A stretch of 41,993 bases of DNA from a virus: IMG/VR virus record IMGVR_UViG_3300021440_000055, positions 1-41,993 of that record, one strand, 5' to 3'. The translations under genes and the position numbers were made by a program. The notes beneath the pieces were generated by a model. It searched no databases, was not told the DNA's origin, and saw nothing but the letters and a program-made list of their open reading frames with translations. This document shows, in pieces, positions 30,689 through 37,562 of the stretch; the first letter of the stretch is position 1, and each line of letters opens with the position of its first letter.

Positions 30689-31650
30689 GCCCACTTCCTC
30701 CTGACGAGCCAGTCGATACACGCCGCCCTGACGGCGGAGTCCTGAACGCGGTCTGCGTAGTACAGAGCCCTGTCCTTGTCCTTGTTCTTGTAGGCGACCC
30801 AAGCCGTCAACATGGGGTTGGCGACCCGGACGATGTACGGAGCATCATATTGGTCGTCGGGGGCGTCCAGCCACTGCTCAAACTGGATAACGTCCCCGCT
30901 CCAGTAGCGCTGGGTGGTCAGCGGCTCGTGGTGGAAACTCGTCCTGTAGGGGTCGGGGTACGCCGGAGACTCCAGAAGCTCAAAGTGACGCTCGTAGATG
31001 TGGAAGTCGTTGCTGAACTGGTAGTACCTACCCACGTTGATCCCGAGGGCGCTAGCAATGAACTCTTGTAGCATGGACATGTGAACAGCGTTGGCCCCGT
31101 AGCAGCCCCAGATCATGTCGTTGGAGCGGCACGTCACGGTCATGTTGAGGACACCCCCGGCGATCCCGAAGTAGATGCCTGTATTGCATGGGATGTCCAG
31201 CCCGTTGTGGTCAGTATTGGGTTGGTCCGTCTGGGGGTCGTACATCGCCATGACCGCACGGCGGGAGTTGGGGTTCTTCCGCAGATGCTCGATGACCCAT
31301 ACCAGCTGATCGTCGTCCCAGTGGTTACGCCAGCGGTGGCCGTAGGCACCCTCGAACGTGACGGCGGTGTCGGAGTACTGACCAATGTTCGCGTTGAACT
31401 GACTGATCCACTTGACGTCGTTCCTCCCCGCCAGCATCCAGATGCCCTCAAAGATGTGGAAGAAGGGATTGGCGTCCCGCATGGGGTCCATCAACATGCG
31501 CTCTGTAGGGCGGCGATAGGTCGTGACCATCGGGCCGGGCATACGCATGACCTTTCCGTTGCGGCTGTCTGATACCTCCCCCATGATCTTCATCCGCCAA
31601 AGTGCCTCATGGTAGGCGTCGTTGACGTTACGAGCGGTGATAGATGGCAT
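30685..31650 (-). CDS. Thymidylate synthase homologue, probable dUMP hydroxymethylase
   Basis: This 321-residue protein has the catalytic Cys in LDIPCNTGIYFGI (about 151-163). The nucleotide-binding strand is TCRSNDMIWGCYGANAVHMS (about 171-190); the Asn there favours dUMP over dCMP. PCN in place of PCH, with the RSND-x-x-WG-x-YGANAVH form, is common in phage members that sit with DNA hypermodification genes. In that setting such enzymes make 5-hydroxymethyl-dUMP; plain thymidylate synthesis remains possible. GGAG precedes the ATG. Confidence 0.8.
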   Translation of the reverse strand: MPSITARNVNDAYHEALWRMKIMGEVSDSRNGKVMRMPGPMVTTYRRPTERMLMDPMRDANPFFHIFEGIWMLAGRNDVKWISQFNANIGQYSDTAVTFEGAYGHRWRNHWDDDQLVWVIEHLRKNPNSRRAVMAMYDPQTDQPNTDHNGLDIPCNTGIYFGIAGGVLNMTVTCRSNDMIWGCYGANAVHMSMLQEFIASALGINVGRYYQFSNDFHIYERHFELLESPAYPDPYRTSFHHEPLTTQRYWSGDVIQFEQWLDAPDDQYDAPYIVRVANPMLTAWVAYKNKDKDRALYYADRVQDSAVRAACIDWLVRRKWA

Positions 31651-31912
31651 TGAAATTCTCCAGGTGAAGTTTGAGCTCGACCTTGATGCGGCGGGCGTCG
31701 TCCCCCCGCCAGTGGGCAGCGTTGCTCAGAACGTGGGCGACGATCATGTCTCCGTACTCCATCCCGTACATGTCGGAGCAGGACTCCAGTTCGAGCATGG
31801 CCCGAACGTAGGGCAGCGCGAACCGTCTGACATTGACGGACGGCGGGGAGTACCTCCATAGCGTCACTATCTCTGCCGCGATCTTGTTTAGGGGGCGGGG
31901 TGGGTTACTCAT
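31628..31912 (-). CDS. Small conserved phage protein, hypothetical
   Basis: This 94-residue helical protein contains LNKIAAEIVTLWR (8-20), RFALPYVRAMLELES and VLSNAAHWRGDDARRIKVEL (about 65-84). Small phage proteins with the S-N-A-x-x-W-R-G motif occur near nucleotide metabolism genes. No function is known to me. It overlaps the synthase start by 23 bases. Confidence 0.7.
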   Translation of the reverse strand: MSNPPRPLNKIAAEIVTLWRYSPPSVNVRRFALPYVRAMLELESCSDMYGMEYGDMIVAHVLSNAAHWRGDDARRIKVELKLHLENFNAIYHRS

Positions 31913-32108
31913 CTCTGAACATCTCATCAAAGCATACCTCGCAGAAGCCGCTGATCTGAGTCTCGCGCCAGCCGAGGCGGGTAAAGGTGTTGTCGTTAGT
32001 GAAGACGCCACCGCAGTTGACGCAGCGCATGTTCTTCATCTTGAGGATGTTGTCCGCGAACCCACCCCCGTTGTCGGGAAGAAGGTTGCCTTTGAGTCCT
32101 GTCTCCAT
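31905..32108 (-). CDS. Small zinc-ribbon protein
   Basis: This 67-residue protein has CVNCGG (29-34) and CEVCF (56-60), two C-x2-C knuckles that should bind one zinc ion. The N-terminal 25 residues are Gly-rich. It overlaps the next gene by eight bases. It may be a DNA or protein adaptor; no specific family is recognised. Confidence 0.7.
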   Translation of the reverse strand: METGLKGNLLPDNGGGFADNILKMKNMRCVNCGGVFTNDNTFTRLGWRETQISGFCEVCFDEMFRDE

Positions 32109-32141
32109 GATATCTCCAGTATGTCGGAACCGTCCGACCCC

Positions 32142-33014
32142 CTATTCTAATCGATCCACCCTTGGGCGGTACGTCAAGGCGATGGGATTCGATTGGTACC
32201 GGGACTTGGCCCGTCCCCCGTGGTACTTGATCTTGATGAACTTGTGGAACTCGCAGAGGCAGTTCTGGACGTTCTGAGCATCGAGTGCCCACCCCGAATG
32301 TCGGAGTAGCTCCCTGACCTCACTCACCTCCTTGACGAAGTCCTTTTGGTTGATGACGTGCTCCTGCGGGCGGTCGTGGAGGAAGTTCAATCCCTTCGTG
32401 GAGCCGGGGCCGACCGCACACCAGTAGTTCCAGTCCTTGGCGTGGAGTAGAGGGTGGACATGCTTCAGATCGGCCACTACCTGGGCGGCGAGGAACGATC
32501 CTATGCCGGGTGTCTGTATCTTCCCCCAAGCCGACTCCAGTGTGTCGTCTGACGTGATCCGGGTCTTAGGATTGGTGAGCCTAGAATGAGCCCCATCCAG
32601 CACACGAGCAATGATCACCTCTTTGCTCTCGCCGCCTGCAGAAAATCCGCCTGTGACCATATAGGCCGAAGTCCAGACCTTGTCACCACGAAGCTTGCGG
32701 TCGGACAGGGTCTTGACGAAGTGAGCGGGATCCCACGTGTAAGGGAAGCCCAGTTCATCAAGTGTATCCGGCCAATTGACCATTCGAGCGACGCACATGG
32801 CAAAGGCCATGGTGTCGGGGTACACGTTGCGACTGAGCCAGTTGTCATGGATCCAGATGGTTACCCGGTCATCCTCGCGCCTCACGTTGCACCACCTGGT
32901 CTCGGTCATGATCGGGTCTTGGGAGTAGGGCAGTGCCCCCTCGTTCTTGCGAATTCGCATCCGGTCCCGCTCGTTGACCCAATAGAGTAAGTCGTCCAAG
33001 TACTTCACGATCAC
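32142..33014 (-). CDS. Base hypermodification protein with 5-hmdU-kinase helical domain
   Basis: This 290-residue protein starts at a GTG with AGGAG upstream. Its N-terminal part has the pattern of the 5-hmdU DNA kinase helical domain: VNERDRMRIRKNEGA (13-27), SQDPIMTETRWCNVRREDDR (31-50), VTIWIHDNW. LPG-like helix-hairpin-helix features follow (TPGIGSFLAAQVVADL). The family is linked to thymidine hypermodification in phages such as ViI and M6. It probably recognises or modifies 5-hydroxymethyluracil in DNA together with the P-loop kinase at 33822-34391. Confidence 0.75.
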   Translation of the reverse strand: MIVKYLDDLLYWVNERDRMRIRKNEGALPYSQDPIMTETRWCNVRREDDRVTIWIHDNWLSRNVYPDTMAFAMCVARMVNWPDTLDELGFPYTWDPAHFVKTLSDRKLRGDKVWTSAYMVTGGFSAGGESKEVIIARVLDGAHSRLTNPKTRITSDDTLESAWGKIQTPGIGSFLAAQVVADLKHVHPLLHAKDWNYWCAVGPGSTKGLNFLHDRPQEHVINQKDFVKEVSEVRELLRHSGWALDAQNVQNCLCEFHKFIKIKYHGGRAKSRYQSNPIALTYRPRVDRLE

Positions 33015-33330
33015 GTTTGTTTCTCCTGTAGTTGCGAGCCTTTTCGGCCGCAGAAATGGGCTTGACCTTCTTGTCCTTCTCCCCCGGACCCCAGGCGTAC
33101 AGGGGGATCATGGGGCAGTTATTGGCGGCCCTGTCGAAGCCCGCCACGTACACTAGCCCAGCCTTGCGTAACTCGCGGATGTACTCGTACAGCGTGGATT
33201 TGGCAAGACCAGTAGATTCGTGTAGATCGGCAACGTTGGTGGCCCCCTCGTTCAATTCCTTGAGCAAGCGGGCAAAGGTCATGGCCGTTATCCTGACCCT
33301 CTTTGTCTTAATGGTCCCGAACTCAGCCAT
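32869..33330 (-). CDS. Winged-helix DNA-binding protein
   Basis: This 153-residue protein has an N-terminal winged helix-turn-helix: TFARLLKELNEGATNVADLH (about 18-37), then ESTGLAKSTLYEYIRELRKA (about 38-57) as recognition helix, then the wing LVYVAGFDRA. KPISAAEKARNYRRNKR is the usual basic end for this phage family. Here the frame runs 46 more codons inside the next gene, an unusually long overlap. A one-base shift near 33015 would give a normal GTGA stop/start overlap. It probably regulates phage genes. Confidence 0.7.
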   Translation of the reverse strand: MAEFGTIKTKRVRITAMTFARLLKELNEGATNVADLHESTGLAKSTLYEYIRELRKAGLVYVAGFDRAANNCPMIPLYAWGPGEKDKKVKPISAAEKARNYRRNKRDREVLGRLTLLGQRAGPDANSQERGGTALLPRPDHDRDQVVQREARG

Positions 33331-33331
33331 A

Positions 33332-33511
33332 TCATTTGGCCTTGGTAGCCGTCCAGTTAGCCACGGACTTAACTTTGATATTCATGTTGTCCCCGTCAGC
33401 GGACGTGCGCGTAGCCCGTCGGGCCGTAGAGGTCCACACGGCATGTGGGTTCCAATTCTTGCCGAACCAAGCGCGGCAAGGCTCGGTGAAATACCCTGGT
33501 CTGTAGCTCAT
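33332..33511 (-). CDS. Small hypothetical protein
   Basis: This 59-residue protein starts MSYRPGYFTEPCRAWFGKNW and ends NWTATKAK. Its ATG overlaps the upstream stop as TAATG, and its stop lies two bases before the next ATG. It is basic, Trp/Thr-rich and without a recognised domain. The coupling on both sides supports it as a real gene. Confidence 0.65.
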   Translation of the reverse strand: MSYRPGYFTEPCRAWFGKNWNPHAVWTSTARRATRTSADGDNMNIKVKSVANWTATKAK

Positions 33512-33825
33512 TAGTGTCCCTTCCCGAAAGTGATGATCTGCTTTTCCTCCTTGCGGATGGTATCTATAAGGTACTTATGGGCCACGTCGTTGAAAGCAGA
33601 CATGGCGAGGGGAAACACCAGCATTTCGTTCTTCTCAAAGTACACTTCACATCGGACCATCTTGGCTTCTGGGTCAAGGGGAGAGTCGACGCAGTCTAAC
33701 CACCCGCACCCCTTGGCGTTGAAGATTAAGATGTCTACTAGCTGGTGAAGGTCGCCGTGGATCCAACGCTTGTTGACCACGTCGAGGAACTCACACCCCG
33801 TGATGATACAGCTTCCGTGGCTCAT
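33511..33825 (-). CDS. Hypothetical protein in modification cluster
   Basis: This 104-residue alpha/beta protein has GCEFLDVVNKRWIHGDLHQL (10-29) and FPLAMSAFNDVAHKYLIDTI (about 71-90). It lies between the kinase and the small 33332 gene with coupled starts and stops. AAGGAG precedes the ATG. It has no catalytic motif I recognise; its place suggests a role in base modification or nucleotide metabolism. Confidence 0.7.
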   Translation of the reverse strand: MSHGSCIITGCEFLDVVNKRWIHGDLHQLVDILIFNAKGCGWLDCVDSPLDPEAKMVRCEVYFEKNEMLVFPLAMSAFNDVAHKYLIDTIRKEEKQIITFGKGH

Positions 33826-34391
33826 TTCAGTAGCTCCTTGATTTGGGCGGCCATGTCGCCGTCGTGTTTGAGAACCACCACCTGGTGGCGGAATCCCATC
33901 TGGTTCCCGTTCTGAAGCTTCTTCCTCAGTGCCTCGATGGTAGCGTGCTTGTCCCTCGTCAGCTGAGGATTGAACTTATTGTTGCGCCCAGACGCCGCCC
34001 TACGCGCAACAACTCTTTCCAGACAGGTTTCAATGGGCGTGTCGAGGAAGGCATAGATGTAATCGTCGCCCCAACGGCGGGAATGTGCACCCATCGCTCC
34101 GTAGTATGTGCTCTGGAGTAGACCCTCAAATATGACGTTTCCGAGCCCCGCATATTTATCGAGCAAGGCCATAACCTCGGCTGCGGAGCCGACAGTATCC
34201 ATTCCTCCACAGGTGTTCTCGTAGGAACCCAGGACATATGTTCTCTCCAATCCGCCGCAAATGTAGGCTTCGGGTTTGTCCGTGTTGGGGCCGAACGGCT
34301 GGGCATCGTACCGCAACATGAATTGGCGAACGGCGGTGGTCTTGCCCGCCCCCGAACAACCGTGTATTTTGATGATCTTGTGCCCGCTCAT
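33822..34391 (-). CDS. P-loop kinase, probable 5-hmdU DNA kinase
   Basis: This 189-residue protein starts MSGHKIIKIHG; GGAG precedes the ATG. Walker A is HGCSGAGKTTAVRQ (10-23). FEGLLQSTYY (about 77-86) fits the substrate-binding loop and YIYAFLDTP the Walker B-like strand. ERVVARRAASGR fits the arginine lid. P-loop kinases in hypermodifying phages phosphorylate 5-hydroxymethyldeoxyuridine in DNA, activating it for later steps. The cluster context supports that role, but a nucleotide or polynucleotide kinase cannot be excluded. Confidence 0.72.
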   Translation of the reverse strand: MSGHKIIKIHGCSGAGKTTAVRQFMLRYDAQPFGPNTDKPEAYICGGLERTYVLGSYENTCGGMDTVGSAAEVMALLDKYAGLGNVIFEGLLQSTYYGAMGAHSRRWGDDYIYAFLDTPIETCLERVVARRAASGRNNKFNPQLTRDKHATIEALRKKLQNGNQMGFRHQVVVLKHDGDMAAQIKELLK

Positions 34392-35062
34392 GCCTTCTCC
34401 AAAAGGAAGTAAGATGCCCCGCCCCCACGACGCCATTTGGTCACCTTGTACCCGTACTGTAGATTCATGTACATGTCAAAGTATTCGTGGTAATTCTGAG
34501 GCGTGGGCTTCTCAGGGAAGAATTCCTTGTAAGCAGCCGTGTGGTTCTCCAGATGGCACCAATAGGAGCCGACGTCAGCGATGTAGATGTAGCTAGGCTC
34601 GCTGGCCACGATGTCGTCCATCAGCTTCTTCTTGCGCTTGTCCCGCCACATCTTGGGGAGGGTATTGTCGGAGAACTCGCAGATGATCAAGTCATACAAA
34701 GAGTAATCCCTGGGAGTGTACATATCCTCCAGCTTGGGGAACACTGCGGGTTGCTCAAGAAACACAGGAGAGCACGCCGGGTCGAGCTCAATGGAGTACC
34801 ACCGGCGGGCCTGGATCAACGGCTGGACGCATGCCGCCACTAGGCCGATGCCGCCACATAGCTCGATGACGTCCATACCCTTCGGCAATTCCTCCAGAAG
34901 CTCTGTGACGCAATTCAGGTACGCCTCGGTCTGGTGGGGGTTCTTGAAGCAGTAGTACAGCGGGTGGCCCCCATCAAGCAGCTTTGGGTCCGCCTCGACG
35001 CCTGGTGGAAGTGTTAGGGTAAGGTCCTGGTACTTCAGCTTAAGTGTGACGGAGGTTCTCAT
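34388..35062 (-). CDS. SAM-dependent methyltransferase-like protein
   Basis: This 224-residue protein has a class I methyltransferase core: VIELCGGIGLVAACV (about 65-79, SAM-binding motif I) and WYSIELDPAC (acidic residue binding ribose). The following strand is YDLIICEFSDN. There is no DPPY or NPPY, so it does not look like a standard adenine or cytosine DNA methylase. In this setting it may decorate the modified base, or modify protein. It is coupled to both neighbours by ATGA overlaps. Confidence 0.75.
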   Translation of the reverse strand: MRTSVTLKLKYQDLTLTLPPGVEADPKLLDGGHPLYYCFKNPHQTEAYLNCVTELLEELPKGMDVIELCGGIGLVAACVQPLIQARRWYSIELDPACSPVFLEQPAVFPKLEDMYTPRDYSLYDLIICEFSDNTLPKMWRDKRKKKLMDDIVASEPSYIYIADVGSYWCHLENHTAAYKEFFPEKPTPQNYHEYFDMYMNLQYGYKVTKWRRGGGASYFLLEKA

Positions 35063-35502
35063 GCGGAGTACTCCACTTCAGCGGCGAACGATGGCTCCGT
35101 CCACTCCCCCTCAGGGGTGGACTCGGGCATGTTTTCCAAGGCGGCGAGCATACGGCTTATGCCGTGCCGAGTCAGATGAGGGAACCGGATGAGGTACTCC
35201 GTACACATGTCCTGGGCGAAGAACACGAGCCACGAATAGTTGGCGTCATTCTGGATCGCCCATTGGGACCACGGATGGCACAGGTCGTTGGGGCCGAACA
35301 CGTTGGCGCCGTTCAGCGTGTAGTGAAGTGTCCCCTTCCCTCCGGTGGCCTTGGTCTTGGTCAAAGCTTGGGGCTCCAGCAGGTGCCATGCGTTGGAGAG
35401 GAAGATACAAGCTCGGATGGGGCCAGTAATGAGCCAGTCATTGCTGAGGGTTTTCACCAGCGTAGCGGTGTCACGCCCTGGGTAAATCAGTTCAACGGAC
35501 AT
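35059..35502 (-). CDS. Phage protein resembling pyrimidine-dimer-glycosylase-like family
   Basis: This 147-residue protein has IRACIFLSNAWHLLEPQAL (about 29-47) and CHPWSQWAIQNDANYSWLVF (about 75-94), then MCTEYLIRF. The H-P-x-x-x-W-A-x-x-N-x-x-N-Y-x-W-L motif is shared by a family of small phage proteins sometimes named for pyrimidine dimer DNA glycosylases, though activity is unproven for most. GGAG precedes the ATG. A role in handling modified or damaged bases would suit the cluster. Confidence 0.6.
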   Translation of the reverse strand: MSVELIYPGRDTATLVKTLSNDWLITGPIRACIFLSNAWHLLEPQALTKTKATGGKGTLHYTLNGANVFGPNDLCHPWSQWAIQNDANYSWLVFFAQDMCTEYLIRFPHLTRHGISRMLAALENMPESTPEGEWTEPSFAAEVEYSA

Positions 35503-35531
35503 ACGTTCTCCAAAGGGGTGGGGAGCTTCTA

Positions 35532-36893
35532 TTATAGCTCGGGCATCGTCTTCAGGGCGAGATTTAGCCTGTTCTGGGTGGCATCCTTATCAGCGAGCGT
35601 CTTGACCACGTCCACGTCTTTGGTGCTCTTCGCCACGATATGGTGACACGAGACCACCGGCGAGGGCTGGCCCTGGCGCCAGACGCGGGCGATGGCCTGC
35701 TGGTAAAGCTCCAGGTCCCACGTGATGCCGTACCAGCAGATGTCCTTACACGCCTCTTGGAGATTCAGGCCGTGGCCCATCGACTTCGGGTGGCCGATCA
35801 TAATGGGCACCTTACCCTCGTTGAAGCGACGGATGGTATCCGTGACGTTATTGCTATCGCTGATGTTGATGGCGATGGGGAAGTGGTTCAGGATGCGGGC
35901 TGCGTCCTCGATGAATTCGTAGCAGATGAGCAAGGGCCGACCCTGCATTTCCTCCACCAGTTCCTCCAGAGCCTTCAGCTTCTCGTCATGGATGTGGATA
36001 GCGATGTGGTCCTCATCGTAGATGAACCCGTTGGCTACCTGCCGGAGCTTGACCCCCAGAGCCGCCGTGTTGAACACCGCCACCGTTTCGTCCTGTAGCT
36101 TCAGGATAAAGTCCCGCTCCAGAATCTTGTACTGCTTCAGTACCGGGGGGGACAACTCGATCTCAATGTAGTTATTGATGAGCTCCGGCATCTCAAGGTG
36201 GTCTACTGCCATCATTCTCAGTAGCTTGGGTCTGACTCTCTCGTATATGCTGTGTTCTGCCCCCGGCGATAGGAGCCAGGAGAAACCATCGTGGCTTTGA
36301 TACATATACCTCTGCCGGAAGTGTGTGATGAACTTCCCCAGGCTCGTGCCCATGTCGCAAACGAACATCTGGCCAAAGAGGTCAGCAAGACCATTTGGTG
36401 CGGGGGTACCAGTGAGGATGACTCGTCGTGCAAACTTGTGTAGATGCTTCTTAAGCGCCTTGAACCTCTGAGTCTGTGTGCCTTTGAACTTTGTGCTCTC
36501 ATCAACGACGAGCATGTCAAAGGGCGTACCAAGCGCCCACGGATCGAGCTCAAGGATGCGGACGAGCGACTCAGGATTGATGACGTACACAAGGTGCTTC
36601 TCCTTCAACCGTTCGATGCGTTCCTCACGCGTCATTTCTGTTAGGTCGCATATAGACATGTGGGAGAAGTCCTCCCACTTCTCCGCCTCGACGGGCCACA
36701 CTGTTTTGGCGACCCGCAGGGGGGCTACCACCAGCACGTGATGAATGTGCCCCCCAGAGTGTAGAGTGTCGATAGCTGCCAGAGTCGTGCTGGTCTTGCC
36801 CAGGCCAACTAACCAGGGTCGAGCAATAGTCCGCAGTGGGGCTTTTCTACAAGCCACTCCAAGGACGTAAGCTGGTACGCCCTGGGATTCCAC
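35532..36893 (-). CDS. SNF2-type helicase, main body (frame-offset N-terminus)
   Basis: The open frame of 453 codons holds helicase motifs from VGLGKTSTTL onward: motif I GLGKTS, motif II LVVDESTKFKG, motif III VILTGTPAPNG, and motif VI QAIARVWRQGQPSP. The family translocates on duplex DNA and is common beside phage DNA polymerase. The first 28 residues from the GTG at 36893 are out-of-frame translation of a normal helicase N-terminus found in the other frame (36809-36937). The genuine protein would need an 8-nt skip at 36804-36814, or it is inactive or truncated. Confidence 0.78.
   Translation of the reverse strand: MESQGVPAYVLGVACRKAPLRTIARPWLVGLGKTSTTLAAIDTLHSGGHIHHVLVVAPLRVAKTVWPVEAEKWEDFSHMSICDLTEMTREERIERLKEKHLVYVINPESLVRILELDPWALGTPFDMLVVDESTKFKGTQTQRFKALKKHLHKFARRVILTGTPAPNGLADLFGQMFVCDMGTSLGKFITHFRQRYMYQSHDGFSWLLSPGAEHSIYERVRPKLLRMMAVDHLEMPELINNYIEIELSPPVLKQYKILERDFILKLQDETVAVFNTAALGVKLRQVANGFIYDEDHIAIHIHDEKLKALEELVEEMQGRPLLICYEFIEDAARILNHFPIAINISDSNNVTDTIRRFNEGKVPIMIGHPKSMGHGLNLQEACKDICWYGITWDLELYQQAIARVWRQGQPSPVVSCHHIVAKSTKDVDVVKTLADKDATQNRLNLALKTMPEL
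36804..36814 (-). other. Candidate ribosomal bypass or scar site in helicase Walker A
   Basis: Read leftward: GGT (36812-36814), TAG stop, TT, GGC (36804-36806), then CTG GGC AAG ACC. If the Gly-tRNA leaves GGT and lands on GGC, the eight bases are skipped and DPG-LGKT is restored exactly. A matched Gly take-off/landing pair with UAG right after take-off is also how T4 gene 60 bypassing works. I see no clear hairpin, so a plain insertion scar is an equal alternative. Confidence 0.4.
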
Positions 36894-36937
36894 CTTATCG
36901 GACTAGGCTCAACCCTGGATGGGTTCTCCTTAGTCAT
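36809..36937 (-). CDS. Helicase N-terminus, second version, ends in UAG at Walker A
   Basis: This 42-codon frame starts with ATG at 36937, overlapping the HNH stop as ATGA. It reads RWNPRAYQLTSLEWLVEKPH then CGLLLDPG, the standard start of a SNF2 helicase up to the Walker A loop. UAG follows the Gly codon. The rest of Walker A (LGKT) continues eight bases out of step in the main helicase frame. It is about 70 percent alike at DNA level to the other N-terminal fragment at 37491-37562, so it is not a simple recent duplication. Confidence 0.7.
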   Translation of the reverse strand: MTKENPSRVEPSPIRWNPRAYQLTSLEWLVEKPHCGLLLDPG

Positions 36938-37488
36938 GATTGGTTCCATCGGTTTTTGCGAACAGATTCGGCTATTTGCGCCTTTATCTGCTCAGAATGA
37001 GTTTTACCGAACATGGGATGCTTATCGCCCGTCCTGCCGTAGCAGGGGGCAAGCTCACCCTTAGTTCCGTACATGGGATTTTTCTCGCCTGAGTAATTCT
37101 CTGATTGTTGCCTACACCTTTCTGGGGTCCAATAGCGGTTAGATATGCCCTTTTTAGAGGCGTCGAGTTGATTATCTCGGTTCGTTCCAAGCCAAAGATG
37201 GTCGGGATTTACGCAGGAGGGGCGGTCACAAGAGTGGCACACGAACAACCCTTTGGGCACTTCTCCTTTGTAAATCTGATAAGCAGCTATGTGGGCTCTC
37301 CAATGAACGTAGCTATTAGAGTTGACACCGTTTAGTATGCCGTACCCGTTTTCGGTCAACCTACCCGTCCACAGTAGGCAGTCCTCTTCCGGTCGCACCC
37401 TAATGCGCAGCTGCTCGATTACCAATACAAATATTTCGTCTCCAGTTCGCGGAGTCTTGGTATTGGCTGGGAGCTTGTAATTGTCCAT
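36934..37488 (-). CDS. HNH homing endonuclease with NUMOD3-like tail
   Basis: This 184-residue protein has the HNH core: CLLWTGRLTENGYGILNG (about 38-55), HWRAHIAAYQIYKGEVPKG (about 62-80) and VCHSCDRPSCVNPDHLWLGT (about 83-102), with the Cys residues as structural zinc ligands. The C-terminal part repeats G-x-x-NPMYG and GDKHPMFGKTHSE, the NUMOD3 DNA-binding style of free-standing homing enzymes. Its ATG lies inside the first helicase fragment and its stop overlaps the second helicase start. It probably invaded the helicase gene. Confidence 0.85.
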   Translation of the reverse strand: MDNYKLPANTKTPRTGDEIFVLVIEQLRIRVRPEEDCLLWTGRLTENGYGILNGVNSNSYVHWRAHIAAYQIYKGEVPKGLFVCHSCDRPSCVNPDHLWLGTNRDNQLDASKKGISNRYWTPERCRQQSENYSGEKNPMYGTKGELAPCYGRTGDKHPMFGKTHSEQIKAQIAESVRKNRWNQS

Positions 37489-37562
37489 CGGGGCTTCTCA
37501 ATAAGCCACTCCAGCGAGGTCTCTTGATATGGTCGCGGGGTCCAGGTCTGCGGGACGCTCAT
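37419..37562 (-). pseudogene. Helicase N-terminus, first version, cut by HNH insertion
   Basis: This 47-codon frame starts MSVPQTWTPRPYQETSLEWL then IEKPRW, matching the start of the resumed helicase (36809-36937). It then runs into the HNH gene and ends in unrelated residues at a TAA at 37419. The start lies inside the end of the transferase gene, as expected for the original uninterrupted helicase gene in a dense operon. It marks where the HNH cassette entered. Confidence 0.7.

Noticed and set aside
36830-37500. Group I intron carrying the HNH gene
   Set aside because: Joining the flanks does not restore GLLLDPGLGKT, because the first fragment lacks that part and the second restarts with its own ATG. 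No intron core was recognised.
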